Source: an uncultured Cycloclasticus sp.
Lineage (GTDB): Bacteria; Pseudomonadota; Gammaproteobacteria; Methylococcales; Cycloclasticaceae
Assembly: GCA_913057515.1 (NCBI GenBank)
Contig: CAJXOJ010000009.1
Span: 1 to 64,000, forward strand
Length of the DNA stretch: 64,000 nt
Reading direction: 5' to 3'
Shown here: piece by piece, positions 47,613 through 58,741 of the stretch
Numbering within the stretch: position 1 is the stretch's first letter
Layout: every line of letters begins with the position of its first letter
Made by a program: the position numbers and the translations under genes
Notes under the pieces: model-generated
What the model saw: the letters and a program-made list of their open reading frames with translations, nothing else
Database searches by the model: none
What the model was told of the DNA's origin: nothing

Positions 47613-48710
47613 ATGCTCAGTATTAAAAAATCGACACAGTGGATAGCTGCTTTAATAGTGGTCTCCTTAATGTCTTTTCAAGGCACCGGCCTAGCGGAGG
47701 TATTTAAGTATAAAGATGAGAATGGGCGCTGGCAGTTCTCTGATTCTCCTAAAAAAGTAGCTGGAGCAGCTCGCTCTTTTAGTAGTTCCGGCGCATCAAG
47801 TGATAAAGTGCAAGACTTTATAGAGTTGTTAACGACCAAATACCCGTCGACGAATCCAGTTCAGCAAGCGACGATGGCGGTGGTTACCATTAAGAGTAAA
47901 CTGGGGTCTGGTTCAGGCTTTTTTGTATCACAGGACTGTTATTTAATTACTAATAAGCATGTGGTGCGTCCAGCTAAAGGGAAGCAATGGGACGCAACGC
48001 AAGCAAAAATTAAAAAAAATGCATTGATATTTGAGCGTAATAGAATACAGATACGTCATGAGGTAGAGAGATTAGCCGTTGATAAGCAAAAACTTGACGA
48101 TTTCTGGATCTATATGAACAGCTTATCGTCAGAAAAACAAAAACAATTGGCGCAACGAAAATATGCCCTGTATGAGCGGCAATATGCACGAGATCAACAA
48201 CGATTAGATGACGTGGAGAGGAAGTTTAATGAGGAAGAGAGGAAATTTAACCATCAACAATCGAATTTTAACTTTTCAAGCGCAGTATCAAATGTAGCTC
48301 AAATATTTGAAATTAAATTAAAGGACAATACTAAAGCCCGAGCGAATCTCATAAAGGTTGCGCCTGATGATGATTTGGCTTTGCTCAAAGTTAAAGCGTG
48401 TAGAGCACCTTATCTTAAGTTAAAGACGAGTGGGATTTCGCAAGGGACGCGTGTACATGCGATTGGTAGTCCCTTAGGCTTGCGAGATCAATTAACCGAA
48501 GGGACGGTGACGCAACTGTCAGCAAAGGGAATTGTGACCGATGCACAGATTTTACCCGGTAATAGTGGTGGGCCGTTAATTACTGATGATGGGTATGTCG
48601 TGGCAGTTAACACCACTAAAGTAGCGAAGGGCTCCGCGCTCAATATTGGGTTTGGCGTTTCAATCCCTGTCGTTAAAGTTAAGCAAAATTTTGGACGCTA
48701 TTTAAAATAG
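47613..48710 (+). CDS. Secreted trypsin-like protease with DUF4124 and a coiled-coil insertion
   Basis: The product is 365 aa from ATG 47613. A signal peptide (IAALIVVSLMSFQGTGLA) leads to a DUF4124-type module (VFKYKDENGRWQFSDSPK). An HtrA-like protease domain follows: His116 (NKHVV), the acidic cluster with the catalytic Asp about 252-254 (DDDLALLKV) and Ser318 (GNSGGPL). Between the His and the Asp some 100 residues (about 130-230) form a highly charged predicted coiled coil instead of the usual short loops. No PDZ domain is seen. A role in envelope quality control is inferred. Confidence 0.78.
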   Translation: MLSIKKSTQWIAALIVVSLMSFQGTGLAEVFKYKDENGRWQFSDSPKKVAGAARSFSSSGASSDKVQDFIELLTTKYPSTNPVQQATMAVVTIKSKLGSGSGFFVSQDCYLITNKHVVRPAKGKQWDATQAKIKKNALIFERNRIQIRHEVERLAVDKQKLDDFWIYMNSLSSEKQKQLAQRKYALYERQYARDQQRLDDVERKFNEEERKFNHQQSNFNFSSAVSNVAQIFEIKLKDNTKARANLIKVAPDDDLALLKVKACRAPYLKLKTSGISQGTRVHAIGSPLGLRDQLTEGTVTQLSAKGIVTDAQILPGNSGGPLITDDGYVVAVNTTKVAKGSALNIGFGVSIPVVKVKQNFGRYLK

Positions 48711-48785
48711 CTGCTGGACTCACCCTTAAGTAAGGAGGGATGTGGGTTTTAGTTGAGAGCTAGACACTAGTACTGTCAATAATTT

Positions 48786-49019
48786 TTAGGCGTGCTTAGA
48801 GTTGTTCCACTGATAAATATCTATGCTCTCAGGGGCACAGCTTCTACAGCCGCCTTGGCATAATGAACCTGCAGGTAGTTTTTTGGCATAACCTTTTTTA
48901 ACCCAATGCTCCAGCATTGATTTAGCATCTTCTGGTGATATGTTGAAATGTAAGGCGAGATCGCGAACGGGAACCATGCCCGCTGCTTTTAAGTAATCAC
49001 GAATATCTAATAGAATCAT
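48786..49019 (-). CDS. feoC: FeoC, Fe-S winged-helix protein of iron uptake
   Basis: A 77-aa FeoC-like protein: winged helix (LDIRDYLKAAGMVPVRDLALHF) followed by a cysteine loop with CQGGCRSC. It is thought to regulate or protect FeoB. The start overlaps the feoB stop by four bases. Confidence 0.85.
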   Translation of the reverse strand: MILLDIRDYLKAAGMVPVRDLALHFNISPEDAKSMLEHWVKKGYAKKLPAGSLCQGGCRSCAPESIDIYQWNNSKHA

Positions 49020-51373
49020 ATGCTTTTGCTAACGCTAGGGTTTATAGCGAGTAGTTTTTGGCCTGTTTGGCGAAGTAGCAACCAAATAGCGAGGAAGCCA
49101 ATGCTGAACAAGCTAAGCCATAACAAGGATTGTGCTGGGTGGTGAGCAAAGTAAGCCAGTTGGTAGAAAGAAGTCGCGATACTGTAGGCTAAATATAAAC
49201 TCCAGAAGATAGAAAATAAGGCCCAACGTGTGCCAGTTTCACGTTTAACGGCTGCAATAGCGGCTACACAAGGCACATACAATAGGATAAAAAGTAGATA
49301 GCTAAAAGCGCCAACCTTACCGTCAAAGTATTTTACCAATGTACCAAATAGGGCGTGGCTTACATCTTGATCTAGTGCTGCGTCTTCAATATTGTCTGTG
49401 GCATCCAGTGTACGTAAACCAAGTGGATCTCCCATATTTTGAAAAGCATCATTAAGGTTCTCGTTGGTGATACTTAAAGCATCTGAGAATTTGGCTTTAA
49501 GGCTGAAGCCCTCCCCATTTTCATTCGCATTACCCTCTAAGTTTGAATAAACTGCATCAAGTGTACCAACCACGACTTCCTTAGCGAGTAGGCCACTAAA
49601 AATACCCACGATAGCTGGCCAATTTTCTGGTTGAATACCCATCGGTTCAAAGGCAGGCGTAAAGATTTTACTGACCTCACTTAAAACAGAGTTTGAACTG
49701 TTTTCATTGCCAAAACTGCCGTCGGTTCCAACAGAGTTTAGGATGTTGATAACCATGACCATTAAGACAATGAACTTACCGGCTTCAAGTATGAAGCTTT
49801 TTAATCGCTCCCAAGTGTGAATTAGTAGACTTTTGATGGCAGGGCAATGGTAAGGGGGTAGTTCAATTAAAAAGCTTTCTGACTCGCCTTCAAGAACGCT
49901 ACTTTTTAAGAGTAATGCGGTAAAAACTGCGGCGGCTATACCGAGTAAATAAAGTAAAAAAACAATATTTTGTCCGGACTGAGGGAAGAATGCAGCAGCA
50001 AAGAGGGCATATACAGAAAGCCGTGCGCCACAAGACATAAAGGGGGCCATCATGGTAGTCATAATACGGTCGCGTTGTTTTTCTAGCGTACGGGTGGCCA
50101 TGATTGAAGGAACATTGCAGCCAAAGCCAACAATAAGTGGTACAAATGCTTTGCCGGGTAAACCTAACTTACGCATAAAGCGATCCATTACGAAAGCAGC
50201 TCGTGCCATATAGCCAGAGTCTTCTAGTATAGATAGGCAAAAATATAGTATGGCAATGATCGGTATAAAGGTCGCAACAACCTGGATGCCACCACCTAAG
50301 CCATCTGCGAGGAGCACCTGAAACCAATTTGGGAATGCTAAGTTTTCAAGCTGAATTTTCAGCCCATCAACAAATAAGGCGCCGGCTGTAATATCAAAGA
50401 AATCAATAAAGGCACCGCCAAAATTAATGGTAATGCTAAACATCAAATAGATGGCAAGAAAGAAAATAGGTAGGCCTAAGTAATCATTCAGTACGGCTTT
50501 ATCGACACGGTCAGACCATGTATGTTTAGAGTTTTGTGTTTGTTTGACAGCACTAGCCGTTAAGTGATGTGCAAACTCATATCGGCTTGCGGCAATTAAT
50601 GTATCCGTATCTTCGTTAGTTTCTTCTTTAATGGTGTTTTGTAAACGGTGGCAAGTATCTTTTGTTTGCTGTGTTGTTGAAGGTGAAAAGTAACCTTCTA
50701 AGCATTGTAAGGCATGCCATTGCAATGCAAATTGTGATGTTAGCTCAGTGTTTAAGGTCGGCGTTATTTCGTTTACAGCTGATTTGATGATGCTGGGATA
50801 ATCAACATGAAGTTGTTTTTTTGATGGGTGCGAGATGACTTTTATGAGTTCATCTAAAAGGTGGCTAATACCTTTGTTTTGCCGAGCCATAATAGGGATA
50901 ACAGGGCAGCCGAGTGTGCCTGATAAAACATCAAGGCTGATCTCCATTCCTCTAGACTTTGCAACGTCCATCATGTTTAAGGCCAAGACTGCAGGTATGC
51001 CTGTTTCGAGCAGTTGTGTAGTGAGGAATAAGCTTCGTTCTAGGTTTGCCGCATCGGCAACAATTAATAAAGCATCAGACTCGTCAGATAAGATGTATTG
51101 GCGTGCAATTTGTTCATCTAATGCTTCACGATCGCTATCAAGCGCATAAACGCCGGGTAGATCGACAAATATAATATCTTGATTATTGACTTTACCCAGA
51201 CCTTCTCGGCGCTCGACGGTCACCCCTGGCCAGTTTCCGGTTTTTTGTTTAATACCTGTAATGGTATTAAACAATGTTGATTTACCACAATTGGGGTTAC
51301 CAATAACAGCAATAACAGGGCTTTTATTTGAGAGTATTGACGGCTTACTAGTTTCGCAGCATTGTTTTGTCAT
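49016..51373 (-). CDS. feoB: FeoB ferrous iron transporter
   Basis: A 785-aa inner membrane Fe(II) importer. The N-terminal G domain has G1 GNPNCGKST, G3 DLPGVY and G4 NMMD. The membrane part contains the conserved Cys-rich VGFGCNVPSIMATR and FMSCGARLSVY gates. Length and domain order are normal. It overlaps feoA and feoC by four bases each, so the three are translated together. Confidence 0.95.
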   Translation of the reverse strand: MTKQCCETSKPSILSNKSPVIAVIGNPNCGKSTLFNTITGIKQKTGNWPGVTVERREGLGKVNNQDIIFVDLPGVYALDSDREALDEQIARQYILSDESDALLIVADAANLERSLFLTTQLLETGIPAVLALNMMDVAKSRGMEISLDVLSGTLGCPVIPIMARQNKGISHLLDELIKVISHPSKKQLHVDYPSIIKSAVNEITPTLNTELTSQFALQWHALQCLEGYFSPSTTQQTKDTCHRLQNTIKEETNEDTDTLIAASRYEFAHHLTASAVKQTQNSKHTWSDRVDKAVLNDYLGLPIFFLAIYLMFSITINFGGAFIDFFDITAGALFVDGLKIQLENLAFPNWFQVLLADGLGGGIQVVATFIPIIAILYFCLSILEDSGYMARAAFVMDRFMRKLGLPGKAFVPLIVGFGCNVPSIMATRTLEKQRDRIMTTMMAPFMSCGARLSVYALFAAAFFPQSGQNIVFLLYLLGIAAAVFTALLLKSSVLEGESESFLIELPPYHCPAIKSLLIHTWERLKSFILEAGKFIVLMVMVINILNSVGTDGSFGNENSSNSVLSEVSKIFTPAFEPMGIQPENWPAIVGIFSGLLAKEVVVGTLDAVYSNLEGNANENGEGFSLKAKFSDALSITNENLNDAFQNMGDPLGLRTLDATDNIEDAALDQDVSHALFGTLVKYFDGKVGAFSYLLFILLYVPCVAAIAAVKRETGTRWALFSIFWSLYLAYSIATSFYQLAYFAHHPAQSLLWLSLFSIGFLAIWLLLRQTGQKLLAINPSVSKSI

Positions 51374-51618
51374 AGTGTTTGAATAAGGACTTGTTGTGCT
51401 AAGGCTTCATTTAATGCGATACGTGCGTTACCAATGCTAACAACGATACCACCTTTTCTTTTTTGCGTGACTTGAAGAGGGATAAGTTTTGAAAACCCAA
51501 GTGCCAAGAGCTTTTTCTCTAATTTTTGATCCATTTTCTTTTTACTTAGCATTACTTTTTGGCCAATTTGAATGTCAACTAGTGTTGCATGGCTTTTTAA
51601 TTCAGAGGAATTTGACAT
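51370..51618 (-). CDS. feoA: FeoA, SH3-like partner of FeoB
   Basis: An 82-aa cytoplasmic protein with the SH3-like FeoA fold (KLLALGFSKLIPLQVTQKRKGGIVVSIGNARIALNEALAQQV). It is needed for FeoB activity. ATG 51618 is used; an upstream in-frame TTG only adds three residues and lies in the promoter. It is first in feoABC. Confidence 0.9.
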   Translation of the reverse strand: MSNSSELKSHATLVDIQIGQKVMLSKKKMDQKLEKKLLALGFSKLIPLQVTQKRKGGIVVSIGNARIALNEALAQQVLIQTL

Positions 51619-51632
51619 GAGTTTCAAACGTT

Positions 51633-51676
51633 AATGATAATGATTCCCATTCTAATCTATCATTAATGCATGTCAA
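51633..51676 (-). promoter_or_regulatory. Fur-box-controlled promoter of feoABC
   Basis: On the minus strand TTGACA (51676-51671), a 16-bp spacer and TAGAAT (51654-51649) make a strong promoter, with start near 51642. AATGATAATGATTCCCATT (51633-51651) matches the 19-bp Fur box GATAATGATAATCATTATC well in its left part. It covers the -10 and start, so iron-loaded Fur would shut the operon. Confidence 0.85.
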
Positions 51677-51687
51677 GCGAAGTGGGA

Positions 51688-52554
51688 TTAAGAATGATGG
51701 GAACGAGTGGGTTTTATGATATAGATCAAGTAAGCGATAGATAGTAAGGTAATCCAAAAAAAACTAAGCCAGCCGACAATGCCATCGTATTGACCAGTTA
51801 AATAAGCCCAGTATGATGAGTCATTACTATCGGTGAGTTCTTTTGTGAATTTAATCAGAAATACCCAACTGGCATGTAAACCAATGCAAATTGCTAAAGT
51901 ATGGGTTCTCAGTCGAACCAAAGCGAGTAATACGCCAACTACAAATAATGCAAAAAAATCATCAGCCGACATAAATGAAGTTCCCTTAAAAGCGTTTATG
52001 ATCACTTCAAAACCACTGTTAAAGCTTAATAAGGCTTGATCAATGTGCTCGGCCGGCTTAATAAAGTGCAATATGGCATAAAAAAGGCTACTAATAACAA
52101 CAGCGGTGTAGCGACCATGCCAGTTTTCACTGAGTTTAAAAAACAAACCTCTAAAAAGAGTTTCTTCTATGAGCGCAACAATAATGCCAGCAGCGAGTGC
52201 TTTACAAAGAAATGTGAGGGTTATTTGTGCGTCGTTAGCTAATACTCTAATGTCTAAGTAAATTAGTATTGCAATGACCGGAGCTAAGATTGTAAGTCCG
52301 GCTACAAACCCGATTGCAGATTTTTTCAAAAACTTGACGAACGATTGATTGTGACCGATAGAACGTAGGTTAAGATCAAAAAATTTAATACAAGGTATTA
52401 AACCTAACACCAAAAACAGTAGAGCAGAACGTGTTACCCAGCTTTCAAAGCGATAGGCATCATTACCAACGAGTTGAAATAATGGATAAGCAATAGACGC
52501 TGCTAAAAGGGATGCTAATAAGAAGTAAAAAACAAAAAACAGGAAGGCTTTCAT
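51688..52554 (-). CDS. CPBP-family intramembrane metalloprotease
   Basis: The 288-aa protein has about eight helices. EETLFRG (motif 1, EExxxR) and two further motif histidines (ILHFIKP and CIGLHASW) form the CPBP (Rce1-like) active site. The substrate is unknown. It is convergent to nothing and separated from feo by 69 bases. Confidence 0.82.
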   Translation of the reverse strand: MKAFLFFVFYFLLASLLAASIAYPLFQLVGNDAYRFESWVTRSALLFLVLGLIPCIKFFDLNLRSIGHNQSFVKFLKKSAIGFVAGLTILAPVIAILIYLDIRVLANDAQITLTFLCKALAAGIIVALIEETLFRGLFFKLSENWHGRYTAVVISSLFYAILHFIKPAEHIDQALLSFNSGFEVIINAFKGTSFMSADDFFALFVVGVLLALVRLRTHTLAICIGLHASWVFLIKFTKELTDSNDSSYWAYLTGQYDGIVGWLSFFWITLLSIAYLIYIIKPTRSHHS

Positions 52555-52646
52555 AAAAAAATATACTTTTTAAAAAAAAATGCTTAAAAGAGGTGCAAAA
52601 GTGTTGGAAGAGTCGGTATGATACCGCACATTATCACCAACCAAAA

Positions 52647-52732
<86 letters not shown>

Positions 52733-52777
52733 TCTATTTTTTTACTCATCATTAATAAACTACACTAGAGAATAATT

Positions 52778-54085
52778 ATGCAGGTTTCTGTTGAATCTAA
52801 TTCTGATATTAAAAGAACTTTAACAATCGTTGTGCCTCAAGAAGAAGTTGATACGGCTATTAAGAAGCGCTATGACGATGTAAAGCGCAATGCGCGTATT
52901 GATGGCTTTAGACCTGGCAAGGTTCCAATGAGCGTTCTTAAAAAGAAATTTGGAGCTAGTGTTAGAGCTGAAGCACTTTCTGACTTAACTCAAAGCTTCT
53001 TCTATAAAGCTATTATGGAAGAAAAAATTAACCCAGTAAGTCCACCTGTTATTACGCCGAATGATGAAAAGACAGAAGGCTATGAATTTTCTGCGAGCTT
53101 TGAAGTTTATCCAGAAATAACGATTAACCCAGTAGAAGACCTTGCGCTGAATAGCCCTGTTGTGGAAATTGCAGAATCTGACATTGATGAGATGGTTGAG
53201 AAAATCCAAAAGCAAAAAGCAACTTGGAAAGAAGTAAAAACAAAAGCAAAAGATGGTAACCAAGTAACGGTTAGTTTTGAAGGCAAAGTGGGTGATAAGC
53301 CTATATCAGAAGAACCCATCAAAGGTTTTCCAATTGTGCTAGGCTCGAAAAGCATGATTCCAGGTTTTGAGGATAATTTAAAAGGTGTTAAAACAGGGGA
53401 GACCTTAAGTTTTGAAGTGACCTTCCCTGAAGACTACCAGCAAGCTGACTTTGCGGGTAAAGTCGGTGTATTTGATGTTGAAGTGGATAAGGTCGAAAAG
53501 AGTGAGCTGCCTAAAGTTGATGAGGCTTTCATTAAAGAATTCGGCATAGAAAGTGGTGAAATGTCGGACTTCAGAGCAGACCTGACTAAAAACATGACGG
53601 CTGAAATGGAGCGTGCTTTAGCGTCAAAACGTAAGCAGGTTGTTATGGATGCACTTGTTGAAAACAATGAGGTGTCAGTGCCAGAAGCGTTGATTGATAA
53701 TGAAATCAACCAAATGATGGCGTCATTAAATGAAAAGGCGGCACAAGCAGGCCAGCCTGCACAACCTGACTTACCAAAAGAGCTATTTCACGACCAAGCT
53801 GCTAAACGCGTAAAATTAGGTTTGTTGTTGTCAGAAGTTATTAAGCAAAATGATATGAAAGCTGACGCTGATAAAGTGCAGGCGCGCATTGAAGAATTTG
53901 CTCAAACTTATGATTCACCTGAAGAAGTAATAAATTGGTATAACGCTAATCCAGAAGAACGTAATAAGGTTGAAAGCGTTGTATTAGAAGATCAACTAGT
54001 TGATTGGGTGCTTGAGAAAGCAACTGTCACGGAAACATCATTAACATTTGAAGAATTGATGTCATCTGCGCAAGCAGCTGGATAA
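52778..54085 (+). CDS. tig: Trigger factor
   Basis: The 435-aa ribosome-bound chaperone and proline isomerase. The N-terminal ribosome signature GFRPGKVP is at about 44-51. An FKBP domain ([41 protein letters not shown]) and the helical C-domain follow. It is first in the conserved tig-clpP-clpX-lon block. Confidence 0.96.
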   Translation: MQVSVESNSDIKRTLTIVVPQEEVDTAIKKRYDDVKRNARIDGFRPGKVPMSVLKKKFGASVRAEALSDLTQSFFYKAIMEEKINPVSPPVITPNDEKTEGYEFSASFEVYPEITINPVEDLALNSPVVEIAESDIDEMVEKIQKQKATWKEVKTKAKDGNQVTVSFEGKVGDKPISEEPIKGFPIVLGSKSMIPGFEDNLKGVKTGETLSFEVTFPEDYQQADFAGKVGVFDVEVDKVEKSELPKVDEAFIKEFGIESGEMSDFRADLTKNMTAEMERALASKRKQVVMDALVENNEVSVPEALIDNEINQMMASLNEKAAQAGQPAQPDLPKELFHDQAAKRVKLGLLLSEVIKQNDMKADADKVQARIEEFAQTYDSPEEVINWYNANPEERNKVESVVLEDQLVDWVLEKATVTETSLTFEELMSSAQAAG

Positions 54086-54107
54086 TCAAAAACAAAAGGG
54101 AATTAAT

Positions 54108-54737
54108 ATGCAAAACACACCAGAAGCAATAGCACTTGGTTTGGTCCCAATGGTGGTTGAACAAACTGCCCGTGGCGAACGTTCATACGATATTTATTCT
54201 CGATTGCTTAAAGAGCGTGTCATATTTTTGGTTGGTCAGGTTGAAGACCATATGGCTAACTTGATTGTCGCGCAAATGTTGTTTTTGGAGTCTGAAAACC
54301 CTGACAAAGATATACACCTGTATATTAATTCGCCAGGGGGTTCAGTGACAGCGGGTATGTCTATTTATGACACGATGCAGTTCATAAAACCTGATGTCAG
54401 CACAATGTGTATTGGTCAAGCAGCTAGTATGGGTGCTTTGTTGTTAACAGGTGGTGCAAAAGACAAACGTTTTGCATTGCCACACTCTAGGATGATGATT
54501 CATCAGCCTTTAGGTGGTTTTCAAGGTCAGGCTTCTGATATCGATATACATGCTAAAGAAATTTTACTGATACGGGATCGTTTAAACAATATTATGGCAG
54601 CGCATACTGGACAGCCTATTGATATTATTCAAGGCGATACTGATAGGGATAACTTTATGGGTAGTGATAAAGCTGTCGAATACGGTTTAATAGATAAAGT
54701 ATTAAAAACTCGACATACTGAAGAGTTAGAAAAATAG
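54108..54737 (+). CDS. clpP: ClpP protease proteolytic subunit
   Basis: The 209-aa serine peptidase has nucleophile Ser107 (GQAASMGA) and His132 ([10 protein letters not shown]), with the Asp of the triad about 181. The N-terminal pre-sequence of ~14 residues is processed in the family. It is 22 bases after tig with AAAGGGAA as ribosome site, and works with ClpX. Confidence 0.96.
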   Translation: MQNTPEAIALGLVPMVVEQTARGERSYDIYSRLLKERVIFLVGQVEDHMANLIVAQMLFLESENPDKDIHLYINSPGGSVTAGMSIYDTMQFIKPDVSTMCIGQAASMGALLLTGGAKDKRFALPHSRMMIHQPLGGFQGQASDIDIHAKEILLIRDRLNNIMAAHTGQPIDIIQGDTDRDNFMGSDKAVEYGLIDKVLKTRHTEELEK

Positions 54738-54853
54738 TCACTTAGACTAGACAGAACTTAAATCTTGGTCATACTCTGTAATTAGATATTGTGGCATATT
54801 GAGACTACTAGTGTGCTCAGATATAGTAGTAGCGTTAAAGAAAAGAGGTTTTT

Positions 54854-56131
54854 ATGAGTGATGACATAGACAATAGTGAAAATGATGGAAAGCTTTTAAT
54901 TTGTTCGTTCTGTGGTAAAAATCAACACGAAGTTAGAAAATTAATTGCAGGCCCCTCAGTTTTTGTTTGTGATGAATGTGTAGAGCTTTGTAATGATATT
55001 ATTAAAGAAGAGCTTCAAGACAATGAGGCAGCCGGTACCGGTAGTGAGTTACCTAAACCAGCTGAGATTAAAGAATCGTTAGATAAATATGTTATAGGCC
55101 AGCAGCAAGCCAAAAAGATTTTATCTGTTGCCGTTTATAATCATTATAAGCGCCTAAATGCTTCACGAGGCGATGATGATGTTGAGCTAGCAAAAAGTAA
55201 TGTGCTATTGATTGGACCTACTGGTTCAGGTAAGACCTTATTAGCTGAAACATTGGCTAGAATGTTAAATGTCCCGTTCACCATCGCTGATGCCACAACC
55301 TTAACCGAAGCAGGGTATGTAGGTGAAGATGTTGAAAATATAATCCAAAAAATTCTGCAAAAATGTGACTTTGATGTTGAAAAAGCAGAAAGTGGTATTG
55401 TTTACATCGATGAAATAGATAAAATTTCACGCAAATCAGATAACCCTTCATTAACACGAGATGTCTCGGGCGAAGGCGTGCAGCAAGCGCTATTGAAACT
55501 GATTGAAGGAACGGTGGCTTCCGTACCTCCTCAAGGTGGACGAAAGCATCCGCAGCAAGAATTTTTGCAAGTTGATACAGCTAATATTTTATTTATCGTT
55601 GGTGGCGCTTTTGCTGGCTTAGATAAAGTGATTAAAGATCGCTCTCAAAAAAATGTTGGTATCGGTTTTTCAGCGGAAGTTATTGCAGAAGACAATGAAT
55701 TGGATGTTAGTGATGTGTTGCAAAGCGTAGAACCAGAAGATTTAGTAAAATATGGTTTGATACCAGAGTTCGTGGGCCGTTTACCGGTTGTTGCCACACT
55801 TGAAGAGCTAGATGAAGACGCACTAATAGAAATATTAAGTGAGCCTAAGAATGCTTTGACTAAACAATATAAAAGACTTTTCGAGATGGAAGGTGTTGAG
55901 TTAGAGTTTAGAGAAGAAGCATTAAGGGAAGTTGCTAAAAAAGCAATGGTTAGAAAAACGGGTGCAAGGGGTTTAAGGACTATACTAGAAAATGTATTAC
56001 TGGATACTATGTATGACTTGCCTTCATTGGAAAATGTTTGCAAAGTGGTGATCGATGATAAAGTTATCCGCCAAGAGTCAGAGCCTATGTTTATTTATGA
56101 AAACGAGCAAAAGCTTGCTTCGTCAGAATAA
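54854..56131 (+). CDS. clpX: ClpX ATPase of ClpXP
   Basis: The 425-aa AAA+ unfoldase has the four-cysteine zinc finger (CSFCGK and CDECVELC, residues 15-47). Walker A is GPTGSGKT and Walker [10 protein letters not shown]; sensor and IGF loop regions (NVGIGFSAE) bind ClpP. It is separated from clpP by 116 bases. Confidence 0.97.
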   Translation: MSDDIDNSENDGKLLICSFCGKNQHEVRKLIAGPSVFVCDECVELCNDIIKEELQDNEAAGTGSELPKPAEIKESLDKYVIGQQQAKKILSVAVYNHYKRLNASRGDDDVELAKSNVLLIGPTGSGKTLLAETLARMLNVPFTIADATTLTEAGYVGEDVENIIQKILQKCDFDVEKAESGIVYIDEIDKISRKSDNPSLTRDVSGEGVQQALLKLIEGTVASVPPQGGRKHPQQEFLQVDTANILFIVGGAFAGLDKVIKDRSQKNVGIGFSAEVIAEDNELDVSDVLQSVEPEDLVKYGLIPEFVGRLPVVATLEELDEDALIEILSEPKNALTKQYKRLFEMEGVELEFREEALREVAKKAMVRKTGARGLRTILENVLLDTMYDLPSLENVCKVVIDDKVIRQESEPMFIYENEQKLASSE

Positions 56132-56150
56132 AAGATATTTAAACTCTCCG

Positions 56151-56175
56151 AAAGGCGCTTTAAGCGCCTTTTTTT
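56151..56175 (+). terminator. Terminator after clpX
   Basis: AAAGGCGCT (56151-56159) pairs with AGCGCCTTT (56163-56171) over a three-base loop and is followed by T residues to 56175. It separates clpX from lon. Confidence 0.88.
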
Positions 56176-56252
56176 ATGCCTTATTGCTTGAAAATAGCAC
56201 TTCGTGCCCTAATATATTATTAACTCCTATCTATTTTTAAGGTACTCATCAA

Positions 56253-58664
56253 ATGAATGACGAACAAAATTTAAAAAGCTTACCTATTCTTCCGCTTAGA
56301 GACGTGGTGGTTTACCCTAATATGGTTATTCCACTGTTTGTTGGTCGTGAACGGTCTATCCAGGCAATTGATTTAGCAATGGACGATAATAAGAAAATCG
56401 TCCTAGTCGCACAAAAAAACCCTGATAACGATGATCCTAATGAAACGGACCTTTATGAAGTTGGTACTTTAGCGACTATCCTGCAGTTACTTAAGCTTCC
56501 CGATGGTACTGTCAAGGTGTTGGTGGAGGGCGAAAAGCGCGTAAAAATTGAAAAAATCACCACCACAGATAAATTATTTTCGGCTGATGTTGAGTTGCTT
56601 GAAGATGAGTTAGATCTTGAAGAAAAAGAAATGGATGTGCTGATAAGAACCGTAACATCGGCTTTTGAAAGTTACGTTAAATTAAATAAAAAAGTACCAC
56701 CAGAGGTGCTTACTTCATTGTCAGGGATCGAAGAGTCAGGTCGTCTTGCTGATACGATGTCAGCGCACATGGTGTTGAAAGTAGAGGAAAAGCAGAAAAT
56801 TCTAGAAACGAATAATTTGCGTGAACGACTAGAACACCTAATGCTGTTGATGGAAGGTGAAGTTGATATTCTTGAAATGGAAAAACAAATTCGTGGCCGT
56901 GTTAAACAGCAAATGGAAAAGAACCAGCGAGAATACTATTTAAGTGAGCAGATGAAGGCCATTCAAAATGAATTAGGCGATATGGAAGAAGGCTCAAATG
57001 AAATTGAAGAGCTTGAAAAGAAAATCTCTGATGCGGGGATGACCAAAGAGGCTAAAGAAAAAGCAACCTCAGAGGTTAATAAGTTAAAGATGATGTCGCC
57101 GATGTCAGCCGAGGCGAGTGTTATAAGAAACTATATTGACTGTATGGTTAATGTACCTTGGAAAAAACGTACTCGTATCAGGCATGACCTGGCGGCAGCT
57201 CAAAAAGTTTTGGATGCTGATCATTATGGTTTAGAAAAAGTAAAAGAGAGAATTCTTGAATATTTAGCAGTTCAACAACGGGTAAAAAATATGAAAGGGC
57301 CAATTCTTTGCTTGGTAGGTCCTCCTGGTGTTGGTAAAACTTCTTTGGGTCAATCTATTGCACGCGCAACTAATCGTAAATTTGTAAGAATGTCTCTTGG
57401 TGGTGTGCGTGATGAGGCCGAAATAAGAGGGCATAGACGTACGTACATTGGTTCTATGCCGGGTAAAATTTTACAAAATTTATCTAAAGTTGAAACTAGA
57501 AACCCTTTATTTTTACTCGACGAAATTGACAAAATGGCAATGGACTTCAGGGGTGACCCTGCATCAGCATTGTTGGAGGTGTTGGATCCCGAGCAAAATA
57601 ATACCTTTAATGATCATTATCTTGAAGTAGACTTTGACCTTTCTGAAGTGATGTTTGTTGCGACAGCGAATAGTATGAACATTCCTGGGCCGTTGTTAGA
57701 TCGTATGGAAGTAATTAACCTATCTGGCTACACCGAAGATGAAAAAATTAACATTACTGAAAATTATTTAATCAAAAAACAACTTAAGAATAATGGCTTA
57801 AAAGAGTCTGAGTTGCATATTAGTCAATCGGCTATTAGAGATACTGTTCGATATTATACCCGCGAAGCAGGTGTAAGAAATATCGATAGAGAGATGTCTA
57901 AAATTTGTCGTAAAGTTGTTAGAGATATTCTATTAAGCAAGCCGAAGAAAAAAATTAATGTGACATCAAGGAACCTTAATAAATATCTTGGAGTTAGACG
58001 TTTTGACTTTGGTAAGGCCGAGGAAAGTAATCAAGTTGGTCAAGTAACCGGTTTGGCATGGACAGAAGTCGGTGGTGAGTTGTTAACTATTGAGTCTGCA
58101 ATTACTGAAGGTAAGGGCAAGTTGACCCTAACAGGTAAGTTGGGTGACGTTATGCAAGAATCTATTCAGGCAGCATTAACGGTTGTAAGAAGTCGCTCTG
58201 CTACTTTGGGCCTTAAGCCTGATTTTTACCAATGTAATGATATTCATGTCCATGTTCCCGAAGGTGCTACTCCTAAAGATGGCCCGAGTGCAGGTGTTGG
58301 TATGTGTACAGCTTTAGTGTCTTCTTTAACAGGGATTCCTGTATTGGCAGATGTAGCAATGACTGGAGAAATAACTCTTCGAGGTGAAGTACTGCCGATT
58401 GGTGGCTTAAAGGAGAAATTGTTAGCAGCTCTACGGGGTGGAATTACAACCGTCATTATTCCGCATCAAAATGAGAAAGATTTGGTAGAAATGCCTGCAA
58501 ACATTAAGCAGAGCCTTAAAATTATTCCAGTACGCTGGATTGATGAAGTTCTTAATATAGCGTTAGAGAGCATGCCGATACCACTAGAAAGCAGTGAGAA
58601 ATCAGCTAAGGCTGATGAAAGTAAGAAAAAAGCAGCAAAAAATAAAGCTGTAACAGCACATTAA
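56253..58664 (+). CDS. lon: Lon ATP-dependent protease
   Basis: The 803-aa cytoplasmic protease has the N-terminal substrate domain (LPILPLRDVVVYP), the AAA+ module with Walker A GPPGVGKTS, and the Ser/Lys dyad Ser679 (PKDGPSAGVG) and Lys722 (GGLKEK), same numbers as E. coli Lon. The C-tail is lysine and alanine rich. TTAAGG upstream is the ribosome site. Confidence 0.97.
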   Translation: MNDEQNLKSLPILPLRDVVVYPNMVIPLFVGRERSIQAIDLAMDDNKKIVLVAQKNPDNDDPNETDLYEVGTLATILQLLKLPDGTVKVLVEGEKRVKIEKITTTDKLFSADVELLEDELDLEEKEMDVLIRTVTSAFESYVKLNKKVPPEVLTSLSGIEESGRLADTMSAHMVLKVEEKQKILETNNLRERLEHLMLLMEGEVDILEMEKQIRGRVKQQMEKNQREYYLSEQMKAIQNELGDMEEGSNEIEELEKKISDAGMTKEAKEKATSEVNKLKMMSPMSAEASVIRNYIDCMVNVPWKKRTRIRHDLAAAQKVLDADHYGLEKVKERILEYLAVQQRVKNMKGPILCLVGPPGVGKTSLGQSIARATNRKFVRMSLGGVRDEAEIRGHRRTYIGSMPGKILQNLSKVETRNPLFLLDEIDKMAMDFRGDPASALLEVLDPEQNNTFNDHYLEVDFDLSEVMFVATANSMNIPGPLLDRMEVINLSGYTEDEKINITENYLIKKQLKNNGLKESELHISQSAIRDTVRYYTREAGVRNIDREMSKICRKVVRDILLSKPKKKINVTSRNLNKYLGVRRFDFGKAEESNQVGQVTGLAWTEVGGELLTIESAITEGKGKLTLTGKLGDVMQESIQAALTVVRSRSATLGLKPDFYQCNDIHVHVPEGATPKDGPSAGVGMCTALVSSLTGIPVLADVAMTGEITLRGEVLPIGGLKEKLLAALRGGITTVIIPHQNEKDLVEMPANIKQSLKIIPVRWIDEVLNIALESMPIPLESSEKSAKADESKKKAAKNKAVTAH

Positions 58665-58741
58665 AAAAGATAGTTAAAATCTATTAAATACATGGTATGC
58701 TAATTTTCTTTTAAAAAAAAAGCCTTAAAACCTTATGGTGC

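Noticed and set aside
52558-52585. A9 run as another phase-variable tract.
   Set aside because: It lies between genes, in AT-rich DNA, with no reading frame or promoter spacing depending on it.
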